Made by a program: the position numbers and the translations under genes. The notes below the pieces were generated by a model that saw nothing but the letters and a program-made list of their open reading frames with translations, did not search any database and was not told where the DNA came from. Positions 37,162-45,465 of a DNA stretch of 64,000 nucleotides are shown one piece after another. How positions within the stretch are numbered: position 1 is the first letter of the stretch; the number at the start of each line of letters is the position of its first letter. This DNA is from Variovorax guangxiensis. GTDB lineage: Bacteria > Pseudomonadota > Gammaproteobacteria > Burkholderiales > Burkholderiaceae_C. The stretch covers positions 496,001-560,000 of the forward strand of contig NZ_RXFT01000001.1 in the NCBI RefSeq assembly GCF_003952165.1, read 5' to 3'.

Positions 37162-37716
37162 CTACTTGGCCGCGCTCGTCCTCGGCAGCGCCTTCACCGC
37201 ATTCAGCATCCGCTCCACATGCTTGTCCGGATTCAGGTTCTGGTAGTAGTAGGCGACCTTGCCGTTCGGCGCGATCACGTACGACAGGCGGTTGGCGAAG
37301 TCGGGGCGGGTCTGCATCAGGGCGTCGAAGCCCTGGATCACGGTCTTTCCTTCGTCGGAGGCGACCGGGAAGCGGCTCTGGCATGACTTGACCGAAAACT
37401 TCGACAGGGTACCTATGTCGTCGGCCGAAACGCCGATGACGCTGGCGCCCAGCGCGGTGAACTGGTCGATGGCCTCGGCGAAGGCGTGGGCTTCGATGGA
37501 GCAGTCGCTGGAGTCGGCCGCAGGGAAGAAATACACCACCACCGGGCCCTTGGCCAGCGCTTCGGCCAGCGAGTAGCGGAAGGTCTTGCCGCCGAGGGCG
37601 GCGTTGGCGGTGAACTTGGGAACCGGGTCGCCGATGTCGAGGGCGGCCCAGGTGGTATTCGTAAGAGCCGCAAAAAAGGCGAGGCAGGCGATGCGGTGGG
37701 GGAGTGAACGGGCCAT
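37162..37716 (-). CDS. Exported peroxiredoxin, BCP/AhpC-TSA family
   Basis: A 184-residue peroxiredoxin with a signal peptide (MARSLPHRIACLAFFAAL, cleavage near AALD), so it acts in the periplasm. The peroxidatic motif is PAADSSDC (Cys72), with Ser at the usual Thr position; Cys112 in VKSCQSRF could be the resolving residue. Exported peroxiredoxins of this sort are common in betaproteobacteria and need a periplasmic reductant. It is divergent from the PLD-type lipoprotein gene. Confidence 0.88.
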   Translation of the reverse strand: MARSLPHRIACLAFFAALTNTTWAALDIGDPVPKFTANAALGGKTFRYSLAEALAKGPVVVYFFPAADSSDCSIEAHAFAEAIDQFTALGASVIGVSADDIGTLSKFSVKSCQSRFPVASDEGKTVIQGFDALMQTRPDFANRLSYVIAPNGKVAYYYQNLNPDKHVERMLNAVKALPRTSAAK

Positions 37717-37870
37717 GATGTAACTCCGCAGCGGTGTGGATCGAATTCTAGGCCGGAGCCTTCCCGGAATGGAGGCGAAAAGCGCCTTGAAACCGGTGCG
37801 GACCGGCCGGCGTACTGCAGGAACACAAGGACAGAAAACCACAAGAACACGAACTCATGGAAAGACGATC

Positions 37871-39448
37871 ATGAACGCCTGGCTCCCATCATTTCTGCGC
37901 ATGGCGCTCGCGGGTGTCCTGATTGCGGCGCTCGGCGCCTGCGGCTCGCTGCCCCCCGCGCGCGAACGGCCCGCCGAATTCGCCGCGTCCGCCGACCCCT
38001 CGACCACGCTCGCCAGGATTGCTGCTGCTTCCACGCCCCCCGACGAGCATTCCGGCTTCCGGCTGATGCCGCTGGGCGTGTATTCGCTCGACGCGCGCAT
38101 CCAGCTTGCCCAGCGGGCCCAGCGTTCGCTGGTGGTGCAGTACTACCAGCTCGAGAACGATCCGGTCGGCCGCCTGCTGCTGCGCACGCTGCGCGAGGCG
38201 GCGATGCGCGGCGTGAAGGTGCGGGTGCTGGTGGACGACCTGTACACCGTGAAGAGCCAGCAGCTGCTGCTGGCGCTGTCGGAGACGCCCAACGTGGACG
38301 TGCGCCTGTTCAACCCGTTCTGCTGCGGGCGCAACGGCTTCCTGTCGCGCTTCGCGGCCTCGCCGTGGGAGATTTCGCGGCTCAACCACCGCATGCACAA
38401 CAAGCTCTTCATCGCCGACGGCGTGATGGCGGTGGTGGGCGGGCGCAATATCTCCGAGGAGTATTTCGTGCTGAACGAGGCGCAGAACTTCATCGACATG
38501 GACGCGCTGGTGGTCGGCAAGGTGGTGCCGCAGCTCGAGTCGATCTTCGACGCCTACTGGAACAGCGAGCAGGTCTGGCCCATCGCCGACATCGTGACGG
38601 GCGAGGGCGGCCGCAAGCCCACCGGCGCCGATTTCGACAGCTGGGTGGGCATGGCCGCGCCGCCGCCGAAGGTGGTGCTGCCGCCGTCGGACATCCTCGG
38701 CTACGGCCCTATTTCCGAGGAGCTCGACGCCGGGCGCATGGGGCTGCTGTGGGGCGAGGCCCGCGCGGTCGCCGATCCGCCCACCAAGCCGAAGACGATG
38801 ACCGCCGAGGAGGCCATCTCCACCAGCGTCACGATGCAGGTCTGGGGCCTGTTGATGGATGCCAGGACGGAGGTCGACCTGACCTCGCCCTACCTCGTAC
38901 CGGGCGAGCGCGGCATGGAGGCATTCCAGGATCTGGCCCGGCGCAAGGTCAAGCTCACGCTGCTGACCAACTCGCTGGCTGCCAACGACGAGCCGCTGGT
39001 GCACACCGGCTACGCGCGCTACCGCGAGAAGCTGTTGAAAAGCGGCGCCGACCTGTACGAACTGAGCCCGCAGCGCACCACCGCGGGCGAGCGTTTCGGC
39101 ATGTTCGGCAAGTCGCTCGGACGGCTGCATGCGAAGACCGCCGCCATAGACAAGAGGCGCATCTTCATCGGCTCGATGAACCTCGACCCGCGCTCGGCCA
39201 GCCAGAACACCGAGATGGGCGTGGTGGTCGACAGCCCGCAACTGGCGCGCGAGATGCTGCGCGTGATCAACATCAGCAAGCTGCAGAACTCCTACCGGCT
39301 GCGGCTGGCCAAGGACACCGGCACGCTGGAGTGGCTCACCAATGACGGCGAGAAGGAGATGATCCTGACCACGGAGCCGGAGTCCGGCTTCTTCAAGCGC
39401 TTCTACAACATGCTCATCGCGCCGATCGTTCCCGAAATGCTGTTGTAG
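37871..39448 (+). CDS. Phospholipase D family lipoprotein (cardiolipin synthase-like)
   Basis: A 525-residue lipoprotein (lipobox LGAC, residues about 20-23) with two HKD catalytic motifs: HNKLFIADGVMAVVGGRN and HAKTAAIDKRRIFIGSMN. The family includes ClsC-type cardiolipin synthases and periplasmic phosphatidyl transferases. Export as a lipoprotein is a difference from cytoplasmic ClsB. ATG 37871 opens the signal sequence. It is followed 9 bases later by the hydroxylase gene, so it probably heads the lipid gene block. Confidence 0.86.
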   Translation: MNAWLPSFLRMALAGVLIAALGACGSLPPARERPAEFAASADPSTTLARIAAASTPPDEHSGFRLMPLGVYSLDARIQLAQRAQRSLVVQYYQLENDPVGRLLLRTLREAAMRGVKVRVLVDDLYTVKSQQLLLALSETPNVDVRLFNPFCCGRNGFLSRFAASPWEISRLNHRMHNKLFIADGVMAVVGGRNISEEYFVLNEAQNFIDMDALVVGKVVPQLESIFDAYWNSEQVWPIADIVTGEGGRKPTGADFDSWVGMAAPPPKVVLPPSDILGYGPISEELDAGRMGLLWGEARAVADPPTKPKTMTAEEAISTSVTMQVWGLLMDARTEVDLTSPYLVPGERGMEAFQDLARRKVKLTLLTNSLAANDEPLVHTGYARYREKLLKSGADLYELSPQRTTAGERFGMFGKSLGRLHAKTAAIDKRRIFIGSMNLDPRSASQNTEMGVVVDSPQLAREMLRVINISKLQNSYRLRLAKDTGTLEWLTNDGEKEMILTTEPESGFFKRFYNMLIAPIVPEMLL

Positions 39449-39457
39449 CCTCGGGGG

Positions 39458-40231
39458 ATGGCGCAGACCTTCACCTCGTTGTCCGCCCCGCAGGTCATGC
39501 TGTGGGGCCTGCTTTTCTTCGGCGGCATCTATCTCTGCTTCGGCGCCGCCACCTGGCTGCTGACGACGCGCGTGCTGCCGGCGCTGGGCATCGGGCGGGT
39601 GCTCGATCCGCGGCCGCTGCAGCCGGGACAGCTGCGGCGCGAGCTGACGCAGTCGGGCCTGTCGGTGCTGATCTTCGGGCTGGGCATGGTGTTTCCGTGG
39701 GGGCTGCTGCAGCTGGGCTGGGCGCGGCTCGATCCCGATGCGGGATGGCGGCAGATCGCGGTGGAAATCGTCGTGCTCGCGATCTGGAACGACGTGCATT
39801 TCTGGATCAACCACAGGCTGCTGCACACGCGCTGGCTGCGGCGCTTCCATGGGCCGCACCACCGCTCGTTCGTGACCACGCCCTGGTCGACCTACAGCTT
39901 CCACCCGGTCGAGGCGCTGATGCTGGGCAACGTGATCCTGCTGCCGATGGTGGTGCACGACTTCAGCTTCTGGTCGCTGGCGGCGGTGCCGGTGTTCAGC
40001 CTGTTCTTCAACTGCGTCGGGCATTCGAACTACGACTTCTTCACCGGCGTCTCGTACAGCCACTGGTTCGCGGCGAGCCGCCGGCACCACCTGCACCACG
40101 CGGTGCACAACGGCAACTACGGCTTCCAGTTCACCTTCATGGACCGGCTGTTCGGCACGCGCGTGGCGGCCGATGCGGCCGAACCGGTTCTGCAGGCTTT
40201 CCGCAAGAAGCATGGCGCGACCACGGCCTGA
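39458..40231 (+). CDS. Sterol desaturase/fatty acid hydroxylase family protein
   Basis: A 257-residue integral membrane di-iron oxygenase of the fatty acid hydroxylase superfamily. Histidine boxes are seen in order: HFWINHRLLH, RRFHGPHHRS and RRHHLHHAVHN, with CVGHSNYDFF between. Four or more hydrophobic helices surround them. Family members hydroxylate or desaturate acyl chains, carotenoids or sterols at the membrane. The 3' end overlaps the desaturase start by 20 bases. Confidence 0.86.
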   Translation: MAQTFTSLSAPQVMLWGLLFFGGIYLCFGAATWLLTTRVLPALGIGRVLDPRPLQPGQLRRELTQSGLSVLIFGLGMVFPWGLLQLGWARLDPDAGWRQIAVEIVVLAIWNDVHFWINHRLLHTRWLRRFHGPHHRSFVTTPWSTYSFHPVEALMLGNVILLPMVVHDFSFWSLAAVPVFSLFFNCVGHSNYDFFTGVSYSHWFAASRRHHLHHAVHNGNYGFQFTFMDRLFGTRVAADAAEPVLQAFRKKHGATTA

Positions 40232-41162
40232 GGTGAGCCGCCGCGTGCCGAGATTGCGCCACTGGCGCGACTGGCAGAGCCTCGCCTATCTCGCCGCCTT
40301 GCCCGCGCTGGCGGTGTGGCAGTGGGTCCGTGGCTTCGACGTGGTGCTGTACGGGCTGATGCTCTTCCTGACGCTGGGTGTGGGCGTGATCCACCACAAC
40401 CACGTGCACCTGCGCATGTGGCGCAGCCGGCGCATGAACCGGTTGATGGATTTCTGGATCACGCTGCTGCAGGGCCATCCGACCTTCGTGTTCTGGCCCG
40501 CGCATGTGGCCAACCACCACCGCCATCGCCATGGCCCGAAGGACGTGGCGCGCACCTACCGCTTCGGCGGCGACACCAATCACCTGTGGGGCTACCTGCT
40601 GCACCCGTTCCAGGCCGTCTGGGTGCTGATGCCGCTTTTCTTCGCATGGCTGGCCCGGCTGCGGCGCCACCGGCGTGGCGCCTGGCGCTACTGCATGGCG
40701 CAGTACGCGGTGTGGCTGGCGAGCTGGGCGGTGCTGCTGGCGATCGACTGGCGCAAGGCGCTGCTCTTCGTCATCGTGCCGCAGCTGCACGGCCTGCATT
40801 GGCTCTTGGCCACCAACTACCTGCAGCACGCGCACGCCGACGGCCGCAAACCCGTGCGGAGGGAGACGTCGGGGGCACCGCGCGATACCGCGGGTAGCCG
40901 CCTGAACTACGCGCGCAATTTCGAAGGGCTGGTGAACCCGTTGCTGTTCAACATCGGCCTGCACACCGCACACCACGAGAACCCGCATGCCCACTGGTCC
41001 GAGCTCACCCGCCTGCATCGCACGCGCTACCGCGCGCAGGTGGACCCCGTGCTCAACGAGGGCGGGCTGGTGCCGTACATGGTGCGCGTTTTCGTGCTGG
41101 GGGCCGTGTGGCCGCGTTTTCGCAGCCGCCCGCTGATGCCCCGCGATTCATCAACTCTCTGA
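40212..41162 (+). CDS. Membrane fatty acid desaturase
   Basis: A 316-residue membrane desaturase. The three histidine clusters are GVIHHNHVHLR, HVANHHRHRH and LHTAHHENPH, which hold the di-iron centre of acyl desaturases. Hydrophobic helix pairs lie at about 20-60 and 155-200. ATG 40212 overlaps the upstream gene; GTG 40233, just after its stop, is an alternative. The ketoacyl synthase fusion gene follows after 3 bases, so the two work on a common lipid in all likelihood. Confidence 0.87.
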   Translation: MARPRPEVSRRVPRLRHWRDWQSLAYLAALPALAVWQWVRGFDVVLYGLMLFLTLGVGVIHHNHVHLRMWRSRRMNRLMDFWITLLQGHPTFVFWPAHVANHHRHRHGPKDVARTYRFGGDTNHLWGYLLHPFQAVWVLMPLFFAWLARLRRHRRGAWRYCMAQYAVWLASWAVLLAIDWRKALLFVIVPQLHGLHWLLATNYLQHAHADGRKPVRRETSGAPRDTAGSRLNYARNFEGLVNPLLFNIGLHTAHHENPHAHWSELTRLHRTRYRAQVDPVLNEGGLVPYMVRVFVLGAVWPRFRSRPLMPRDSSTL

Positions 41163-41165
41163 ACC

Positions 41166-43082
41166 ATGCCTGTCTCATTCCAACGCGTGTACCTCGAAAG
41201 CGCCGGCTATTTCATGCCGGGCGAGCCCGTTTCCAACGATCACATGGACGCGTACATCGCGCCGCTCAACCGCATGTCGGAGCGCATCAAGCGGCGCATC
41301 CTGGCGGAGAACGGCATCCTCACGCGGCACTACGCCATCGACGCCGAGGGCATGACCCGGCATACCAACGCGCAGATGGCGGCCGGCGCGATCCGCGACT
41401 GCCTGCAGCGCGGCGGCGCGGAGCTCTCGCGGGTGTCGCTGCTGGCCAGCGGCTCCTCGGGCGGCGATGCGCTGATGCCGGGCTTCGCCAACATGATCCA
41501 GGGCGAACTGGCGGCGCAGCCGATGGAGACGCATTCGGTGCACGGCATCTGCGCCGCTGGCGTGTCGGCGATCCAGACGGCCGCGCAGGGCATCGAGCTG
41601 GGCGCGCACCGCTCGGCGATGGCGGTGGCCAGCGAGATGCCGTCGCGCCTTTTCAAGCGTTCGCGCTTCGCGGCGCGCGGCTACGAGACCGACTTCGACT
41701 CGCACTTCCTGCGCTGGATGCTGTCCGATGGAGCAGGAGCCCTGCTCCTGTCCGACAGCGCATCGGCCCTGGCCGGCTCGCCGGGCCTGCGGCTTAAGCT
41801 GAAGTGGGTGCACCAGCGCGCCTTTTCGGGCGATTACCCGGTCTGCATGCAGCTGGGGCTGACCGAGGATCGGGCGCGCGGCCATCTGGACTTCGGCTCC
41901 TGGGCCGAGGCCGAGGCGGCGGGTGCGCTGTCGCTGAGGCAGGACATCCGGCTGCTGCCGCACCTGTTCGACATCGGCATCCACGAGTACGCGGGGCTGG
42001 TACGCGACGGCTGGGTCGATCCGAAGCGGGTCGACCACTTCCTGTGCCATTACTCGTCGGAGAAGTTCATCCCGGTGGTCGAGGACCTGATGGCCAAGGC
42101 CGACCTGTCGATCCCGCGCGAACGCTGGTGGAGCAACCTCGCGTGGCGCGGCAACACAGGGGCGGCGTCGATCCTCGTGATGCTGGCCGAATTCCTGCAC
42201 ACCAAGGCGCTGAAACCGGGCGAGCAGATCTTCTGCTACGTGCCGGAGTCCGGGCGCTTCATGGCGGCGTACATGCTGTGGGAAGTAGAGGCCGTCGATG
42301 CGGCGCCCGCCGCGGTGGCGCCACGCGCCGCGGCCGTGCCGGATGACGACCTCCTGATCGCGCCCCCGCACGACCCCGCCGCCGCGCCCGAAGGGCTGGG
42401 CGCACTGCTGACCGAGCTGGCCGCCATCTGGCACGACTACCGTTCGCGCGTGTGGCGCACGCCGCTCATCCGCCAGATCCGCGAGCGCCGCTTTGCCGTG
42501 CCCGACTACCTGAACTGGATGGAGCAGTGGGTGCCCCAGGTGCGCGAGGGCAGCAAGTGGATGCGCGAAGGCGCAGCCTCTCTGAGCGAGCCCTACCAGA
42601 TGCTGGCCTCGCTGATCGGCGTGCATGCGGGCGAGGAGCAGAACGACTTCAACATCCTCTTCAGCGACTACCGAAAGGCCGGTGGTACGGTCGAGAACAT
42701 CGAGGAGCTGCGCCGCAACCCCGGCGGCGAGGCGCTCAACGCCTACCTGCACAGCCTGGCCGCCACGCGCGACCCGATCGGGCTGCTGGGCGCGATCTAC
42801 ATCATCGAGGGCACGGGCCAGCGCATCGTGCCGGCGCTGCTGCCGCTGCTCAAGGCGAGCCTGAAGCTGCCGCCGGATGCCTTCCGCTTCCTGGAGTACC
42901 ACGGCCACAACGACGAGAACCACCTCAGCCGCTGGCTCACGGCGGTGGAGATGGTGATGGCGGTGGAAGGGCAGCCGCGCGCCGCCAGCCAGATCGTCGA
43001 GACGGCGCGCCACACGGCCGCGCTGTACCTGATGCAGTTCCAACACATCACGCAGCGGATGCCCCATGGATCGAACGCCTGA
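41166..43082 (+). CDS. Beta-ketoacyl synthase III fused to a haem-oxygenase-like iron oxidase domain
   Basis: A 638-residue two-domain protein. Residues 1-375 are a FabH/OleA-like thiolase fold with the Cys-His-Asn triad at Cys129 (VHGICAAG), His295 (FLCHYSSEKF) and Asn330 (WRGNTGAAS). An Ala/Pro/Asp linker (about 376-412) leads to a helical domain (about 413-630) of the haem-oxygenase-like iron enzyme type, with E491/D494, E548 and the helix HGHNDENH (His579, Asp583, His586) as likely ligands. Condensation then oxidation of an acyl chain is the natural reading; the product is unknown. The end overlaps the next gene by 17 bases. Confidence 0.8.
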   Translation: MPVSFQRVYLESAGYFMPGEPVSNDHMDAYIAPLNRMSERIKRRILAENGILTRHYAIDAEGMTRHTNAQMAAGAIRDCLQRGGAELSRVSLLASGSSGGDALMPGFANMIQGELAAQPMETHSVHGICAAGVSAIQTAAQGIELGAHRSAMAVASEMPSRLFKRSRFAARGYETDFDSHFLRWMLSDGAGALLLSDSASALAGSPGLRLKLKWVHQRAFSGDYPVCMQLGLTEDRARGHLDFGSWAEAEAAGALSLRQDIRLLPHLFDIGIHEYAGLVRDGWVDPKRVDHFLCHYSSEKFIPVVEDLMAKADLSIPRERWWSNLAWRGNTGAASILVMLAEFLHTKALKPGEQIFCYVPESGRFMAAYMLWEVEAVDAAPAAVAPRAAAVPDDDLLIAPPHDPAAAPEGLGALLTELAAIWHDYRSRVWRTPLIRQIRERRFAVPDYLNWMEQWVPQVREGSKWMREGAASLSEPYQMLASLIGVHAGEEQNDFNILFSDYRKAGGTVENIEELRRNPGGEALNAYLHSLAATRDPIGLLGAIYIIEGTGQRIVPALLPLLKASLKLPPDAFRFLEYHGHNDENHLSRWLTAVEMVMAVEGQPRAASQIVETARHTAALYLMQFQHITQRMPHGSNA

Positions 43083-43998
43083 ATTCCTGAAACAAGCCCA
43101 CGACGAGCGCGACCCCAGCCCATGGCTGGCGCTGTACCTCGACCAGAGCACGCCGCTGCCGGACGACGTCAAGTCGGCCTGGCTGGCCGATTCGAGTTCG
43201 GGCTCGCGGCAGTACCTGCTGCCGTTCCTGCGGCCGATCGCGCGGCTGACGATCATCCTGATCCAGATCGCGAAGGTGTTCGTGCCGCGCAACTGGTCGC
43301 ATTCGATCCTGCTGCACCGGCTGCTGGCCTGGGGGCTGAAGCGCTTCGTGTCGCCGGAAGCCAACTGGCTGATCCTGCGGCACTTTCACCTGGGCTCGCA
43401 GATCCTGGCCTTCATCGGGCGCAATTCGCCGGCGCCCGTGGCCACCAATCCGCTGGAGCCGGCCGACATCGACGCGCTGAAGGACGAGATGTTCCTGAAG
43501 CACGACCTGAACCTCTTCAACTTCGTGATCAGGCTGAACACAGCGCTGCGCGAGAGGGGGCTGGCGCTGTGCAAGGCGGAAAAGGTCGATTTCTCGATGA
43601 TCAGGGAGCCAGGGCTGCGGCTGGAGGACATGCCGCAGGGCAGGCTCAACTTTCTGGACCTGCAAAGCGCCATCGAGCTTTTCACGCCGCTGTATCAGCT
43701 GATGCTCACGGACAACGATTTCTGGCGCGCGGCCAATTCCCTGCAACTGGACGAGACCATCGGCATCTACGCGGCGACGATCCTGAACGCTCCGGAGCAC
43801 CTGATCCTGGTCAACAACAAGCACCCGCTGGTGCCGCTGTCGACCCTGCGGGCGGGGCACCGGCTGGTGATCCACGGGCTGTCCACCGAAATGCTTCACA
43901 GCCTGCTTCAGCGGATGCAGGCGGCTCAGCAGAAGGCCGCAAAGGACGAAACTGCCGGCCAGCCGGAGACAACCCTGTACGAGCAGCCACTTGCATAG
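43066..43998 (+). CDS. Unknown protein of the lipid gene block
   Basis: I do not recognise this 310-residue protein. It is mostly helical with one hydrophobic stretch (about 52-70, LPFLRPIARLTIILIQIAKVF) and a His-rich helix (WLILRHFHLGSQILAFI). A conserved-looking core follows (MFLKHDLNLFNFVIRLN), then a Gln/Ala-rich tail. The ATG lies inside the ketoacyl synthase fusion gene, with a 17-base overlap, which ties its expression to that enzyme. A lipid-binding or partner role is only a guess. Confidence 0.75.
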   Translation: MDRTPEFLKQAHDERDPSPWLALYLDQSTPLPDDVKSAWLADSSSGSRQYLLPFLRPIARLTIILIQIAKVFVPRNWSHSILLHRLLAWGLKRFVSPEANWLILRHFHLGSQILAFIGRNSPAPVATNPLEPADIDALKDEMFLKHDLNLFNFVIRLNTALRERGLALCKAEKVDFSMIREPGLRLEDMPQGRLNFLDLQSAIELFTPLYQLMLTDNDFWRAANSLQLDETIGIYAATILNAPEHLILVNNKHPLVPLSTLRAGHRLVIHGLSTEMLHSLLQRMQAAQQKAAKDETAGQPETTLYEQPLA

Positions 43999-44015
43999 GC
44001 GTATGCTGCCCCCAG

Positions 44016-44387
44016 ATGCCGATCATGAACACGACCGATAATCCGTCTTCCAAGGCCGATCTGGCGGTGACCCATGTTTTGGCGCAACTGCTGGAAAAGC
44101 TCGAGCACAGCCCTGTACCCGTGGGTGCAGAGCAGTACCGCTCCGTGGTCGAACACCTCGTGCACGAGTTCGAGGACATAGGGCAGGGCGCCGAACTCGG
44201 TCGCCTGCTCGATGCGTATCCGGCCGCGGCAGAGGTGTACGAGAACCTCAACTACCAGCACGCCGGGCTTTGCCGCTCGGCGTTGGACGCTTCCCTGGCG
44301 GCCGAAATCAGCGCCCGGGAAGCCATTGCACGCGCGATGCGCCGTGCAGAACCGAACAGCAAGGATCAAATGCATGGCGAAGGGTGA
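44016..44387 (+). CDS. Small unknown protein of the lipid gene block
   Basis: A 123-residue helical, acidic protein that I cannot place in a family. It has a Ser/Thr/Asn-rich N terminus and an amphipathic core (VTHVLAQLLEKLEHSPVPVG, HLVHEFEDIGQGAELGRLL). ATG 44025 is a second possible start. No signal peptide or membrane segment is seen. It follows the previous gene by 17 bases and overlaps the next by 14 bases. Confidence 0.6.
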   Translation: MPIMNTTDNPSSKADLAVTHVLAQLLEKLEHSPVPVGAEQYRSVVEHLVHEFEDIGQGAELGRLLDAYPAAAEVYENLNYQHAGLCRSALDASLAAEISAREAIARAMRRAEPNSKDQMHGEG

Positions 44388-44604
44388 AGTGAAGACGGCA
44401 GTGGTGGCGGATGGCCTGCGCTACAAGTCGAAGGCGCCGGGGTCGCCGTTTCGCGCCTCGGCCTCCTTCAGCGGGGCGACCATGTCGTGCTTCATGTGCG
44501 GCAAGCACCGCGTGCGCTCGCAACTGCGCACCCGTCAGGTGCTGGGCAAGTCGCAGACCGTCTGCGCGCCTTCCTGCAAAGCGCTCGACGAAGCCCTGGA
44601 GTAA
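44374..44604 (+). CDS. Small Cys-rich protein with CXXC pair
   Basis: A 76-residue basic protein with four cysteines, MSCFMCGKHR and VCAPSCKAL, spaced like a small zinc ribbon or knuckle. The N-terminal half is unremarkable. ATG 44374 overlaps the upstream gene by 14 bases in another frame, and the codon pattern stays typical of this genome. The function is unknown; it ends the seven-gene block. Confidence 0.6.
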   Translation: MAKGEVKTAVVADGLRYKSKAPGSPFRASASFSGATMSCFMCGKHRVRSQLRTRQVLGKSQTVCAPSCKALDEALE

Positions 44605-44736
44605 GGGCGTCCTGCCTCTGGGGCGGGCTGGCTGCTACCACATCGGAGAGGCATTTTGGAGACATTTCCTCGTGCATAAGTCACGGATTGGCCTTCCACA
44701 TTCCCGGTAATCGCTATACAGTTGGACACAAATGAT

Positions 44737-44755
44737 GCATGTAATTGCATGTAAT
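44737..44755. repeat. Direct repeat before the 44854 gene
   Basis: GCATGTAAT occurs twice, separated by one T, inside an AT-rich stretch about 100 bases before the 44854 ATG. The repeat also contains ATGCA/TGCAT symmetry, so it could be an operator. The rest of 44605-44853 shows no gene. Confidence 0.45.
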
Positions 44756-44853
44756 CAAAGGTTCTACTAGTAGCTGATTTCCAATGAATTGCTGCCACGC
44801 TGTCCACACCCAATGCGGGACATGGAATTCGACCTTTCCAGAAGGGTTCCGCC

Positions 44854-45441
44854 ATGGCTAAGTCGCGTCACGTGATCATGCAGGTGGTCAAGCGCTCCTC
44901 CGGCAGCGCCACGCACCACGTCGAATTCCTGATGGACGACACCTTCGCCGAGCGCCTGCGCCAGCTGCGCTCGCTGGTGCCCCCCCTGGGCAGCCTCAAC
45001 AAGCAGCGCGACCTGGTCATAGACAAGGTGCGCGTGCGCCTGCCCAACGCCATCTGGCGCTCGGGCAACGAGATCGAGATGGACGGCGGCGTGGACGGCT
45101 CCTGCATCGTCATCGCCGCCGAAGGCTCGTTCAACTGCGGCGGCAAGGACCGCAAGACGCGCGAGAAGCTCGTGACGTACAACTTCTCGATCGCCCGCCT
45201 GGTCGAACTGCACGCCGAGCGCCCGGAAGGCGAGACCCTCTACATCCGCGACGGCGTGTTCGCCAACGACGAGCCGGCCGACTCCCCGGCCGGCCGCTGG
45301 GTCGCGTCGATGCACGAACTGGAAGTGGTGATGCGCGTGCCGGATGCCCCGTCCGACTTCGACACCCTGCACGACCTGCAGATGCGCCCCGAGCACCAGC
45401 AGGCCGCTGGCAACACGACGACCCGCGCCACCTTCTTCTGA
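44854..45441 (+). CDS. Conserved-looking protein of unknown function
   Basis: I do not recognise this 195-residue cytoplasmic protein. It begins MAKSRHVIMQVVKRSSGSAT and is a mix of strands and helices without signal peptide or membrane segment. A glycine-rich turn (DGSCIVIAAEGSFNCGG) and the acidic region YIRDGVFANDEPADSP are visible. It stands alone with a 249-base upstream region that has a direct repeat, so it may be separately regulated. Confidence 0.7.
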   Translation: MAKSRHVIMQVVKRSSGSATHHVEFLMDDTFAERLRQLRSLVPPLGSLNKQRDLVIDKVRVRLPNAIWRSGNEIEMDGGVDGSCIVIAAEGSFNCGGKDRKTREKLVTYNFSIARLVELHAERPEGETLYIRDGVFANDEPADSPAGRWVASMHELEVVMRVPDAPSDFDTLHDLQMRPEHQQAAGNTTTRATFF

Positions 45442-45465
45442 GCGATTGGGCGCGGTCCGGCGCCG

